Positions 1 to 8,635 are shown, numbered from the stretch's first letter. The stretch: 64,000 bases of DNA from Paenibacillus qinlingensis (GCF_013204845.1 NZ_JABMKY010000017.1:1-64000), one strand, 5' to 3'. Numbers and translations are program-made. Notes: a model not told the origin generated them from the sequence alone.

Positions 1-4
1 AGTA

Positions 5-83
5 GAGCGTCCTCCTGGATGATGGAATTAAAGGGCTTTTGACCCGTAGCGTACTTCCATCGTACAGAGGCGCTCCTTTTTTT
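5..83 (+). terminator. Nested stem-loop ending in a T-run
   Basis: The outer stem pairs GAGCG-CCTC (5-14, one bulged T) with GAGGCGCTC (67-75). Inside it GATGGAA (21-27) pairs with TTCCATC (55-61) and GGG (33-35) with CCC (43-45). Seven T residues follow at 77-83. It would end transcription coming from left of the window. The three-tier structure is richer than a simple intrinsic terminator, so it could be the 3' part of a structured RNA whose 5' part is outside the window. Confidence 0.6.
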
Positions 84-116
84 ACAAAGCTGAAATTTAT
101 CCATCTACAGGAATCT

Positions 117-137
117 AACGGGTAACTATAGTTCAAT
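117..137 (+). repeat. Dispersed hairpin-linked motif, copy 1
   Basis: This stretch reads AACGGGTAACTATAG then TTCAAT. Related copies lie at 1052-1071 and 2232-2252, and each is followed within about 25 bases by a G+C-rich hairpin. No function is known to me. Confidence 0.5.
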
Positions 138-140
138 CCA

Positions 141-180
141 AGACAAGGCAACTGACTTACAATCAGTTGCCTTTGTCTTT
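141..180 (+). terminator. Intrinsic terminator hairpin
   Basis: AGACAAGGCAACTGA (141-155) pairs with TCAGTTGCC-TTTGTCT (163-178, one bulged T) around a 7-nt loop and is followed by a short T-rich tail. It directly follows motif copy 1. Confidence 0.6.
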
Positions 181-278
181 TAAAGTAACGAAAAGTTGAA
201 TAAGATAATTCTCTACCAAGTATGCTGATGAAATATTAATTTATAATAAACATAAAAGAGCTGTAGGGGGTTCCTATA

Positions 279-530
279 ATGACGAAGAATATAGAAAATA
301 ACCCTTTCACGGATTTGGATGATCAAACGCAAAGTCAATTGAAAATACTTGGTGAGCTAGCTGTGGTTTTCTCTTCAATTCATGCATATTTCTAGCTGCG
401 CGGAGGTTGGGCAATAGACTTTTTGCTCGGAAGGGTTACCCGACTTCATAAGGACCTAGATCTAGTTACATGGGTACGGCATAGAGAGGAGCTAGAACAA
501 GTGCTAAATTTCATGAACAATTACATCTAA
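279..530 (+). pseudogene. Nucleotidyltransferase remnant (aminoglycoside/lincosamide type)
   Basis: An ATG at 279 behind a G-rich ribosome binding site opens a frame that is cut by TAG at 393-395 (codon 39) and then continues to TAA at 528-530. The downstream part contains LRGGWAIDFLLG and LHKDLDLVTW, the G-G-W and D-L-D patterns of LinB/AadA-like nucleotidyltransferases, whose intact members modify antibiotics or small molecules. The reading frame is unchanged across the stop, so the lesion is one base change. At about 83 codons it also lacks the C-terminal half of the family. I regard it as inactive. Confidence 0.65.
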
Positions 531-577
531 AAAATGGTAATATCTTAAGTAAAAGCTAACAGAAAGGGGCTCTTACT

Positions 578-1033
578 TTGGAATTTTGGAATCAGGAAAG
601 TGATTACTTCAAGTTACAACCCCTTACAAAAGAAATGGTAGCAAATGCAGAAAAATAATTAAAAGTCAAACTACCCGAATCCTTAATAGCCTTACTGGAG
701 AAGCAAAACGGAGGATACATTAATTTTGATGCACATCCCACTTCGCTTCCAACTAAATGGGCGGATGATCATATCAAGGTTGATCACATATATGGGATAG
801 CTCCGAATGAGGGATTACTACAAAGTTCTTACTTAATCAGTGAATGGGGACTACCAAAGAAACTTATCATCATATCAGGCGATGGTCACTGGTGGATTGC
901 TTTAGATTACCGCAATTGCAACGAAGAACCTCCAGTAATATATATTGAGAGCGATGGCGGATTCACGATTCAGTTGGCTAATAACTTCGACTCATTTCTA
1001 ACGGGTTTATGTAATTGGGAATATGAAGATTAA
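578..1033 (+). pseudogene. SUKH/SMI1-KNR4 family gene with an in-frame stop
   Basis: A TTG start at 578 sits behind GAAAGGGGC. The frame is interrupted by TAA at 656-658 (codon 27) and then runs open for 124 codons to TAA at 1031-1033. The product contains LPESLIALLEKQNGG and a later ISGDGHWWIALDY, the pattern of SMI1/KNR4 (SUKH) proteins, many of which are immunity proteins of contact-dependent toxins. No plausible restart codon lies soon after the stop. The break therefore removes the N-terminus or needs read-through. No toxin gene is visible next to it. Confidence 0.65.
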
Positions 1034-1051
1034 AAGATTTATTTTATTACG

Positions 1052-1071
1052 ACGGGTAACGTTTGTTCAAT
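1052..1071 (+). repeat. Dispersed hairpin-linked motif, copy 2
   Basis: This stretch reads ACGGGTAACGTTTG then TTCAAT. It differs from copy 1 at a few central positions. It precedes the perfect 15-bp hairpin at 1082-1115. Confidence 0.5.
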
Positions 1072-1081
1072 ATAAAACGAA

Positions 1082-1115
1082 AACGAGGCAGCCGATATGA
1101 ATCGGCTGCCTCGTT
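1082..1115 (+). terminator. Perfect 15-bp hairpin
   Basis: AACGAGGCAGCCGAT (1082-1096) is the exact reverse complement of 1101-1115 around a 4-nt loop. No T-run follows, so it may act as a bidirectional terminator or only stabilise the transcript 3' end of the preceding SUKH pseudogene. Confidence 0.5.
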
Positions 1116-1139
1116 GACGTAACGGTAGACTATAGTTAA

Positions 1140-1162
1140 GGATCAGCCTATGTGGCTGATCC
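1140..1162 (+). terminator. Second hairpin after the SUKH remnant
   Basis: GGATCAGCC (1140-1148) pairs with GGCTGATCC (1154-1162) over a 5-nt loop. It lies 24 bases after the first hairpin and is preceded by ACTATAGTTA, a partial version of the dispersed motif. The interval 1163-1455 holds no other feature I can support. Confidence 0.4.
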
Positions 1163-1455
1163 ACTTTAGTATATTAGCTAACGATCAAACGATTAACATC
1201 CATATAAAGGATATGCTTTATTAGAAACGAATATTAAAGATACAATAATTTATCCAAAGTATTAATTCCTTTTTGTTAGCAGACGTAAGCAGGAGATTCT
1301 TTAAGACAGGAAGGAAAGTATGAATGTTAGAAACACGATGGCTAATAGCAAGGAACTTCCTGCAATAGGATTGGCTTTGACTTTTTGGAATTTAAGATAA
1401 GTGTTTTGAAATTATTAGTGTGCAACGGCACGAACTCGCTATCGGAGGCTTGAAT

Positions 1456-2196
1456 ATGAAAAGATATATTATGTTAATTTGCTTATTAGTCCTAATATCA
1501 ATAATATGTTTAACCGCTGGTGTCATTGCTTCCCCGGGGATAAAACTTTTTATCAATGGAAAAGAGGTAATAACGGATGTTAGGGTTGTAGATGGAAGTA
1601 GCTATATTCCTATTAGTGATGTTGCTAATTGGATAGGGCATGAAAATACTTGGATAGATGGTGAAAAAAGCGAGTTGTACATTGGCAAGAAGGGCTCCTC
1701 GACCTTTGGTAAATCTTTTCAGAACCCTGCGCCTATTCATACAGAAGTTGTTTTTGAAAAGTCTACTCCCTTTGAACAGTACCAAGGCGCTATCCAATTA
1801 GATGCAGTTGTGAGAGGAAACAAAGCCCTTAGTATGTTGAAAGAAGTAGAAGACTTACAGCAAGGTGTTTGGGTTGAAACATCGGATACCTCTAAGGTTG
1901 ACCCTGAAGAGAGAGAGATTCTTCTTGCAAAAGTCACCATCAAGCTTACGAGTACTTCTGATAAAAATCAATCACTTCGAATTAGTAATAATGATTTTCA
2001 GCTTGTCTCTTCCAATGGAAAGAACTATAGACCAATACTCGTTACTCCCCCAAGTCCATCCATATCTACAAACTTAGTACTTGGAAATCAACATACTGGA
2101 TGGGTCGCTATGCAGATTGATAAAAACGAAAGCACACCTATCTTAGTATTTGGTTCAATCTTGGTTGATGGTGCATGGTTAACAACGAATGAATGA
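1456..2196 (+). CDS. Secreted protein with stalk domain and DUF4352-like domain
   Basis: The start at 1456 is chosen because GGAGG (1444-1448) lies just upstream, giving 246 residues. Residues 1-26 form a signal peptide or membrane anchor (MKRYIMLICLLVLIS, then a hydrophobic run). Next comes a short copper-amine-oxidase-N/stalk-like module with the pattern LFINGKEV...VRVVDGSSYIPI. The C-terminal half (about residues 105-245) has the beta-rich pattern of DUF4352-like extracellular domains. It is probably an exported or surface-tethered protein with a structural or ligand-binding role. No catalytic motif is visible. It is a single gene with decayed genes on both sides. Confidence 0.7.
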   Translation: MKRYIMLICLLVLISIICLTAGVIASPGIKLFINGKEVITDVRVVDGSSYIPISDVANWIGHENTWIDGEKSELYIGKKGSSTFGKSFQNPAPIHTEVVFEKSTPFEQYQGAIQLDAVVRGNKALSMLKEVEDLQQGVWVETSDTSKVDPEEREILLAKVTIKLTSTSDKNQSLRISNNDFQLVSSNGKNYRPILVTPPSPSISTNLVLGNQHTGWVAMQIDKNESTPILVFGSILVDGAWLTTNE

Positions 2197-2231
2197 TTAG
2201 TTCCATAAAAAACAGGCGAATATGAGATACT

Positions 2232-2252
2232 ACGGAGGAACGTTTGTTCAAT
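2232..2252 (+). repeat. Dispersed hairpin-linked motif, copy 3
   Basis: This stretch reads ACGGAGGAACGTTTG then TTCAAT. The last 13 bases are identical to copy 2. A hairpin follows at 2269. Confidence 0.45.
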
Positions 2253-2268
2253 ATACAAAACATTGGGA

Positions 2269-2293
2269 GCTGCCGGCACGATGGGCAGCCTTT
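2269..2293 (+). terminator. Terminator after the secreted-protein gene
   Basis: GCTGCC (2269-2274) pairs with GGCAGC (2284-2289), followed by CTTTC. It ends the transcript of the gene at 1456-2196. Confidence 0.45.
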
Positions 2294-2435
2294 CGCTCAG
2301 CTATTCCAGCTAATAGCTTGTCAATATTTAATTATTAATAGTAGTTTCATGAGATGGTATACTTTAAAAAGTGCATGGGAAAGAACCGTCCTATTAAGCA
2401 CGGATATAGATTCCATATATTTCTATTTTTGTTAT

Positions 2436-3639
2436 TCACTCTAAACGGAATGCTTCCTTAGTAGTTAAGATGGCAAAAATCCAGTGAATGAGTTTATTCA
2501 CACATGCAATTACTGCTACTTTGAATAGCTTTCCTTCAGCACGTTTCTTATCATAATAAGTCCTTAATTTCTTATTTCTATTACTACGAATACCGCATCT
2601 TACAGCTTGATACAAGGCAGTACGAAGCCTCCTGGAGCCGTGCTTAGTGATTTTATTTTGGGTAGCTACAAACTTACCTGAAGAAAAAACACTTGGATCA
2701 ACACCAGCAAAGGCCACCAGTTTCTTTGCGTGATCAAACCGATCGATCTCACCAATCTCAGCTAAAATTGTTGCAGCAATCTTAGTGCCAATTCCGGGTA
2801 TCGATTGAATTAAATCATATTCAAGTAGCTCTTCAGCCAGGCCATCTACCGATTTATTAAGGGTTGATAGATGATCCTGGTATTGAAGAAGCAATTTGAT
2901 GAGCAGATGCATAGAGATTAAATGGCTTGAAAAAGCCGTCTCCTTAAAGGGATTTCGCTTTGCTGCCGCTACTAAGACTTGAGCACGTTCCAAGCTCCAT
3001 GAGACGGATTTGCCGCGTCCAGTAAAACTTTGAATTGCATTAGTAATCTCCAACTCAGACATTTCTAGGACTTCTTTTGATGTTGGGTGTAAAGCCAAAA
3101 ATCGAAGGGACACCTTTGAATAAAGATCACCAAACACGCCATGATATTCAGGGAAAACTTGATCAAGAATAGCCTGAAACTGTAGTTTTGCTTGGACATA
3201 CATACCTGTTAAAGCTTCATATTGGCGTGTTAGAAAGCGTAAATTCATGAGATGCTGCCCCCCGCTTTTTGTAGGGTTCAAACTCTTCTTTATAGAACAG
3301 TGTCCCTAATAAATGGGCATCTGCGGCATCCGTCTTTAACCGTCGCAAATTGGTTTTCTTAGCGTTATGTGAGATTAAAGGATTAATGACGATGTTCAAA
3401 TACTGGTGCTCATCCAGAAACTGAACAACGGGGCTTTGATAATGACCTGTTGCTTCCATAACAATGGCAGGACGAATCCCCGCTACCGATTCGACACTTC
3501 TAATATAACTTAGAAAAGACGCTAGACCTTCTAGATCATGATTAAATCTAAAGATCTTCCCATGAGGTACTCCACGGTCTAAAAAAGCTTGTGCATGGCT
3601 CTCTCCCTTTGAAACATCCACACCAATGACTGGATTCAT
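2436..3639 (-). pseudogene. IS110-family transposase, frameshifted in a G-run
   Basis: The start at 3639 gives MNPVIGVDVSKGES, the DEDD/RuvC-like N-terminal domain of IS110 recombinases, with EATGHYQ and TDAADAHLLG downstream. The second half is the Transposase_20 domain, with IPGIGTKIAATILAEIGEI and FAGVDPSVFSSGK. The halves are in different frames: the N-terminal frame runs to 3217 and the C-terminal frame opens before 3281. The switch lies in a run of six G on the coding strand (plus-strand C-run near 3258-3263). Five G would restore KKRGQHLMNLR, so one inserted G explains the break. IS110 elements are not known to need programmed frameshifting. The element is probably inactive unless slippage restores the frame. 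Confidence 0.85.
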
Positions 3640-3960
3640 GACATCACTCCTGTAATATTTTTCACCGGTAACCCCTAACCTTCTTGTCTTCCACACTATC
3701 GCATGTGATACGGGATTCATTTCCCAACCAGCCTAACCATGGTTGAACAAGTAGGGGGGATGAACTGAATAGCTCTCGGAATCCAAGTCCCACGGGCAGA
3801 AACGTTCGATCCCCGGCTACCGCTATAATAAGACCATACAAAAATGAGGTCTACCAGAAAGATCTGGTGACCTCATAATACGATCGGGCAGAAGAGCGTG
3901 GCTGTATTTCCAGTACTTAGGCAGTAGAAAGTAATTCTTGACCTCATGATACGAACGGGA
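3640..3960 (-). ncRNA. Candidate IS110 bridge-RNA region
   Basis: IS110 elements encode a structured guide (bridge) RNA in the non-coding stretch beside the transposase, and here that stretch lies upstream of the start at 3639. It contains a nested hairpin: TGAGGTC (3845-3851) with GACCTCA (3869-3875), and inside it ACCAG (3853-3857) with CTGGT (3864-3868). A 20-base segment starting TGACCTCAT near 3868 recurs near 3939 with two differences. The family context is established knowledge. The assignment of this RNA and its boundaries is inference, because I could not place the element ends. Confidence 0.3.
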
Positions 3961-4086
3961 GGAAAGCGTAATCCCTCCACGAATACATTAGTTAGGGTCT
4001 TCTTTACAAAGTCCGCAATAAGAATGTTCTACGACATCACAGAACGAATTAGTTTAGTAAAACTCTCAGACCAAGGGAGAATAACC

Positions 4087-4102
4087 ATTGGCCATGGCCA
4101 AT
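4087..4102. repeat. Perfect 16-bp palindrome
   Basis: ATTGGCCATGGCCAAT is its own reverse complement. It lies between the IS110 left side and the gene at 4224. It may be a protein-binding site, but nothing else points to a function. Confidence 0.4.
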
Positions 4103-4223
4103 AATAGCTCTCTAAATAGCAACCCTTTTATATAAAAAGATATATAGAGTGCACTTGGTTTGCTTTATAACGATATTTTAAGTATGAAATAAATGGTTTA
4201 GTTTTCACGGGAGGGGGCTAAAG

Positions 4224-4568
4224 ATGGTTAGAAAACAAATTTGGAAAGTAAAAATTGAAACATTAACTATATTGACTAATCAGAAGAATGTACCCTTAGT
4301 CTCATTTGTTTATATTCCTGGTATTGCTTGCGATGAAGTCCTAAAAAATCTAGTAAAGAGGTTCAAAAATGCAGATGTCAAGGTACGGACGCTAACATCT
4401 AAAGCCATGCCAGCATGCAGAGTTACAAAGTGTGGAATTTCAACTCGAAATCGACTTGTGAAATATTTGGAAAAAGGAAAAACAGAACCGTTTGGTCTCG
4501 TTTCTCACAATCTTGCGGAACAATCAGCTCTTGTTTTCGAGAGATACAAGTATATGCTAAAGGACTAA
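4224..4568 (+). CDS. Hypothetical protein, 114 residues
   Basis: The ATG at 4224 follows a strong GGGAGGGGG site. I do not recognise the product. It is basic, with no signal peptide or membrane segment. It has a VSFVYIPGIACDEVLKNLVKRF stretch suggestive of an alpha/beta fold, and two cysteines near the middle (PACRVTKCG). The broken small gene at 4602 follows 33 bases later and may have been its operon partner. Confidence 0.5.
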   Translation: MVRKQIWKVKIETLTILTNQKNVPLVSFVYIPGIACDEVLKNLVKRFKNADVKVRTLTSKAMPACRVTKCGISTRNRLVKYLEKGKTEPFGLVSHNLAEQSALVFERYKYMLKD

Positions 4569-4601
4569 ATAAATTATTTATTTAATGAGGGGATATTAGG
4601 T

Positions 4602-4819
4602 ATGAATAAACAACTAATTAAAGGTTTGAAAACCCAGCAGTTTGGATCAAAAAAGGCCACTTAGGATGTGCTATAAGAGTACGTACTGCCTCAATTATTT
4701 TACGCCGTTCTTTATCGAAAGCTGTCTATATTGGGCCATCAATTGATGGTGTAGACAAAGAATATTTTAAAATTGTGAGTGGAAAAGTAACTGGTCGTAA
4801 ACCATCTTTTGTTAAATAA
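4602..4819 (+). pseudogene. Small gene broken by a one-base frameshift
   Basis: ATG at 4602 behind GAGGGGATA opens MNKQLIKGLKTQQ, which stops after 20 codons. The +1 frame then reads WIKKGHLGCAIRVRT and continues to TAA at 4817-4819, ending KVTGRKPSFVK. Joining the two frames near 4640 would give a protein of about 72 residues. The family is not recognised. It could also be two unrelated short frames. Confidence 0.4.
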
Positions 4820-4937
4820 AGATATGTCATTGTGCTTTATATTTGTTACTTATTTTGATATAAGATTTAAATTCTCTTCCTACGATATTATGAGCGCGGA
4901 GAAATAGGATGACTTGAGTACAAGATAAATTCAGTAG

Positions 4938-4961
4938 ATGCCGCGACGTTGCGGCATTTTT
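4938..4961 (+). terminator. Intrinsic terminator
   Basis: ATGCCGC (4938-4944) pairs with GCGGCAT (4951-4957) over a 6-nt loop, followed by a T-rich tail. It would end the transcript of 4224-4819. Confidence 0.65.
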
Positions 4962-5066
4962 ATTTTGAAGCAATGAGTTCTTGTTAAAAGTCAGTGGAAT
5001 TATTGCTTTATCCAAATTATAGAAACTACATTTTGTTAGCGAGTAATAAGTACCCTATCTTGATTA

Positions 5067-5252
5067 CTAGTAGGCCGGTATAGGTTTAATTAAAAAGAAA
5101 TAAATAATACCAGAAATTATCACAACTTTAATGATAAACTTTACTTTGTTTTTGAGTTGAGTTCGAATCTTACGTCTAGATAATTCCATAATAGTGGAAT
5201 GGGAGTAAGAGTCATTCATAAATTCTTTAATTGTAAATGTTTGAGATCTCAT
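5067..5252 (-). CDS. Small single-span membrane protein, 61 residues
   Basis: The ATG at 5252 is preceded on the minus strand by a GGGGGG ribosome binding site. Residues 1-37 are polar and basic. Residues 38-56 are hydrophobic (VKFIIKVVIISGIIYFFLI), giving one membrane helix near the C-terminus with a cytosolic N-terminus likely. The family is not recognised. The site and helix make it more credible than a chance frame, but it could be a remnant. Confidence 0.4.
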   Translation of the reverse strand: MRSQTFTIKEFMNDSYSHSTIMELSRRKIRTQLKNKVKFIIKVVIISGIIYFFLIKPIPAY

Positions 5253-5474
5253 TTTTAACCCCCCCAGAAGTTTAGTACTAAGTTCATTTTATGTTAAAGT
5301 TACGTTGTCCTAAAACAAACAACTGATAATAAATTGTAAGGTTCTGGTTCTGAAGTAGTTACATCTGCTCAGGAAGGGAGCTGTATTGAAAAAACTCTTT
5401 TTGCATTTCATTAGAGTAAATAGCAACTGTTAAATCGTTGATTAGAGTTCCGAGTTCAAGGAATTTTGTATTGT

Positions 5475-5600
5475 GGTTTCAGTGAAGAGGTGCTTGAAGT
5501 GCTGCAGGCAGGGAAAAACATCCAAAATGATCGAGGTGAGCATACTGGCATTTGGAACGTAGGGCGGCCGTTATACTCGCGACTTAAACTTGTATACCTA
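5475..5600 (+). pseudogene. YesM-type histidine kinase fragment (HATPase end)
   Basis: The frame reads GFSEEVLEVLQAGKNI, then GEHTGIWNV and RLKLVY. This is the G2-box and C-terminal end of YesM-like sensor kinases common in Paenibacillus. Only about 40 codons survive, with no start, so it is a remnant. It runs head-on into the glycosyltransferase fragment on the other strand, marking a past deletion junction. The stretch 5253-5474 upstream holds no gene I can support. Confidence 0.55.
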
Positions 5601-5800
5601 TTTCCTTCAGCCATTTTTTGATTATCTTACCAACGTCCACAGGCGAGTAACCGTTTCGAATCGTCTGTTGTCCTTGCCGTGCTGTTGCATTTCGATACGA
5701 CGGATCGTTTACCAATTTACGCATATTGTAGGTCGCATGATCGATGTCAGGTTCTGCCAAGCTGCTCAGTCAAATGTATATCTGGGCTGTAAACGTAGGT
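5584..5800 (-). pseudogene. Glycosyltransferase C-terminal remnant
   Basis: The minus-strand frame reads LAEPDIDHATYNMRKLVNDP, then QGQQTIRNGYSPVDVGK, and ends with KKWLKEIG and TAA at 5584-5586. This is the typical tail of GT4-type glycosyltransferases. An in-frame TGA precedes it and no start is present, so only the tail remains. It overlaps the kinase remnant at its 3' end. Confidence 0.5.
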
Positions 5801-5995
5801 ATATTAAACTGAATATGGACATCCGGAATACTGCATTCGGCCGATCCAGCGTGATATGCTACATAGTAAAATTATTGTTCGCCTAAAAGATTACATCGAT
5901 CAAATTGTGAACAAAATTAACTATTAAATTGAATTTATGTAATTTTAAAATGTACAATGGGATTGTGAAATACCATATCCCATAAGGCATGCATA

Positions 5996-6379
5996 TTGCA
6001 TTTGAAAGGAAATGAAGCAGATTTGTATAAATCGGTCATAAGAGACAAAAAGTTTTTTGTTCTTGTTGTTGACGGAGTCTACGAAACTTCATTAATGGAA
6101 TTACCAACTGAAGGGCTTGCAGATAAAGTTGCATATGAACTTCAAACTGCGTGGGATCAAGGTGTAGATTGGGGAGCTTATCAAAAGCAAAGAGAAATTG
6201 ATAATGCTGGCAGCGATAAAGAAATGGCTGATGCTCTTCAGAAAATTAGAAGCATGGATGCTGAAGAGAGAGAAGCTTTACAGTTAAGAAAAAATAAGCG
6301 ATTTAACCGAATTCAAAAAGTTGTTGAAGCGAGAAGATGGAGAAATGTATTAAGTTGGAAAACCGACGAGTTAAAATAG
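5996..6379 (+). CDS. Hypothetical protein, 127 residues
   Basis: A TTG at 5996 with AAGG eight bases upstream is the best start. I do not recognise the product. It is highly charged and mostly helical, with a DAEEREALQLRKNKRFNRIQKVVEARRW segment near the C-terminus. It lies 58 bases upstream of the AlbA_2 gene in the same direction and may be co-transcribed with it. Confidence 0.5.
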   Translation: MHLKGNEADLYKSVIRDKKFFVLVVDGVYETSLMELPTEGLADKVAYELQTAWDQGVDWGAYQKQREIDNAGSDKEMADALQKIRSMDAEEREALQLRKNKRFNRIQKVVEARRWRNVLSWKTDELK

Positions 6380-6437
6380 GTTTGAGAATTATTTTTAAAA
6401 TTATTTGAATTCAGCAAATTAAGGATGTGAGTACGCA

Positions 6438-7516
6438 TTGAGGCACAATCTTAAAGAAGAAATATTGAATCTTATGGAATCTAGACAAGAAGATAGTTTC
6501 TGGGATTTCAAGCAGAAGTTTCATTCAAATTCAGCTGCACTACTTCATGACATAATTTGTATGGCTAATAATCTTGTTGACCGGGACGCATATATCATTT
6601 TTGGTGTTGCTGATAAAACTTTCGAGGTAGTCGGGGTAGAGAATGATGAAAATCGAAGAAATCAACAACACATGATTGATTTGTTGAAACACAAAAAGTT
6701 TGTATCCGGGATTAGGCCAAGGGTGGAGGTAAAGACTTTAATTTTATCCAAGCATGAAGTTGATGTATTAATAATTAAGAATAGCATTGATACACCACAT
6801 TTTTTAATTGAAGATTTCTCTGAAAATGGAAAAAGGATCGAGCAAATTACATCTACACCCGGGTTGGTGACACTAACACTGATATTGATAGAAGTGCGGA
6901 TATTAATAATATTGAGTATCTCTGGAGAAAACGTTTCTTGCTGACAAGATCTCCGTTGGATCACATCATTAGGAGTCTGGAAAACAAAAACGAATGGAAT
7001 AGCGATGAAAATATTTACTTCAACATTTATAAACCGGAGTATACAATTACGCTGGAGGATTATGAAGATAATCGGAAATTGATTCCCGAGTTCTATTCCT
7101 ATGCGGTAAGTAATCCATCAACTATGTACCATTTACTAAGTATTAAATATCATGGAACTCAACTTTTCGGGAGCCAAGTCGTGATACTTGATAGCGGAAG
7201 GTATATTACGCCTACGCCTGATTGGGAGTTTATTCATTTTGGGGAATATCGAGTACATTCAGGTTACGGACTAAAATATTTTATTGAAGATAGTCCAACA
7301 TATAAGTTAAACGAATTCTTATATTACGAAGATAATTCTGAGGCTAGTTTTGCACGAAAGAGATTCTTTGAGGTCGTTCTCTTATTTAAGGATTGTTTGG
7401 AAAAGGAAACGTTTCTTGAGTACGTCCGTATTTATAAAGACGATTTCTTTCTTAAAATGGAAGCCTTAGAAGGTGAATGGTCATGGATTGAGTCAAGCAC
7501 CCAGCGACAGCAGGAG
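6438..7516 (+). pseudogene. Schlafen/AlbA_2-domain protein: frameshifted, then interrupted by a transposon
   Basis: TTG at 6438 follows AAGGA and starts an AlbA_2 (Schlafen-like ATP-binding) domain: EDSFWDFKQKFH, MANNLVDRDAYIIFGV, FEVVGVENDENRR. About one base is missing near 6848, because the continuation YTRVGDTNTDIDRSADINNIEYLWRKRF is in another frame. That frame runs to 7516, where an IS21-type end supplies the stop TGA (7517-7519). The natural tail resumes in frame at 14714. Members of this family are regulators or parts of defence islands. The original role here is unknown, and the gene is broken twice. Confidence 0.75.
7513..7516 (+). repeat. Target-site duplication GGAG, left copy
   Basis: GGAG at 7513-7516 is repeated at 14710-14713. 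The bases between carry inverted IS21-type ends, TGAGTATTTCGGTGC on the left and the complement of TGAATATTTCGGTGC on the right. Confidence 0.75.
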
Positions 7517-7611
7517 TGAGTATTTCGGTGCGGCAGAGCCGCTGGGTTAATGAGTGAGAGCCACGTTGTTAATGAAATAGAGCAACCCTCTCGGAGGTGA
7601 GAGCCACCGCG
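7517..7611 (+). repeat. Solo IS21-type end (left)
   Basis: It begins TGAGTATTTCGGTGC and shares GTTAATGAGTGAGAGCCAC with the right end in inverted orientation. AGAGCC-type repeats recur several times. No transposase gene is attached. Confidence 0.75.
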
Positions 7612-8635
7612 AATAGATCTCCAAAGATATAAATATGGTCCCATTCACGATACAAATAGAGTCGTTCAACCAATGATGATACGAAGCAGATCTGTTTATT
7701 GCCGAATATCGTCGTTGTGAATTTGCCCCCAAGGGTAAAGTATATGATTTTTCATTTTCTTAAAGTTAATTGTTCGCAAAAGCAAATCGGTGCAAATGAA
7801 AAAGCGATTGAACTATAGTTCACAACTTTTTCGCTACTTTTTATTAAAATTTTTTAAAATTGAAATGGCTTGTTGGTTTGTAGGGACCAAATCACCTGCT
7901 ACTGATCGTAGATAAATAATAGGGATGTATCAAAGAACGTCCATTAACTAAAATAAGAAAATATGTCTTGACTATTTGTCCTTTTTTTTGTTGAATCAGG
8001 TGTAATAGTAATACAGCGTCTGAATATTAACCTTAGTCTAATACATTATTTTTTACTTTACCCGTAAGTTTGCCGCGTGGCATTGTTATGCTTCCTATAA
8101 AGCGAACGCCATTACTCTTTATGAGTATTGGCATTTTTTACGTTTTAGGGAAATTTTTAAATCTAAAAAAAATTACTATTTTAAGCGGTAAATAGCAAAC
8201 GGCAAGCATTTACTTCCAAATTCTGATTGAGTAATTAACTTTGTAAGATTCTGATGTGTTATAAAATAGATTTGTTAATTTGTTAGTCATAGCTCATCTT
8301 CCGTGAAAGTAATTGGTCAGTACATCAACTTTCTTTTTGGTAAACTTCTATAAAATCTAAGTCAATCTGCATCTGCTTGCCGGTGTTCGCTTCAAGCTTG
8401 TGAAAGCATTCCATCAGCGGCGACTCCCCTTAGTTTTCTCAGCGTTTAACGAATAGTCCCTTAATTTTCACCTAGGTCAGATCAATACTGTTTCAATAAT
8501 AAATGACAAATCAAATAACAAAATTGGGATAATATGCCTATGGTATTCATGCCTAGTAAAAGGTATGATTTGGAAGTTGCTTGTATTAATATACAAGTAT
8601 TCTATCAATCTACTATTTTTTAGGAGGATTTAAAG
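7612..8635. other. Gene-free stretch upstream of the bacteriocin
   Basis: There is no convincing gene in this kilobase. It holds GAACTATAGTTC, a 12-bp palindrome near 7793-7804, and a terminator-like hairpin near 8107-8140. It also holds a short minus-strand open stretch near 8340-8420 that could be a coding remnant. The last 150 bases are AT-rich and probably carry the bacteriocin promoter. Confidence 0.5.
8107..8140 (+). terminator. Terminator-like hairpin
   Basis: GCCATTACTC pairs with GAGTATTGGC with one mismatch over a 5-nt loop, and is followed by ATTTTTTAC. No intact gene precedes it inside the transposon, so it may be left over from a lost gene. Confidence 0.5.

Noticed and set aside
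3217-3281. Programmed frameshift in the IS110 transposase
   Set aside because: IS110 transposases are normally one frame; a simple insertion in the G-run explains the split.
3790-3835. tRNA-like GTTCGATCCCCGG stretch
   Set aside because: The five bases before GTTCGATC cannot pair with those after it, and no anticodon arm is found, so no tRNA.
4827-5015. Minus-strand open frame of 62 codons
   Set aside because: It runs across a clear plus-strand terminator (4938-4961), has no good ribosome binding site and shows no family pattern.
8340-8420. Minus-strand fragment resembling a binding-protein or regulator piece
   Set aside because: Too short, with no start or motif that fixes a family; noted only inside the gap entry.
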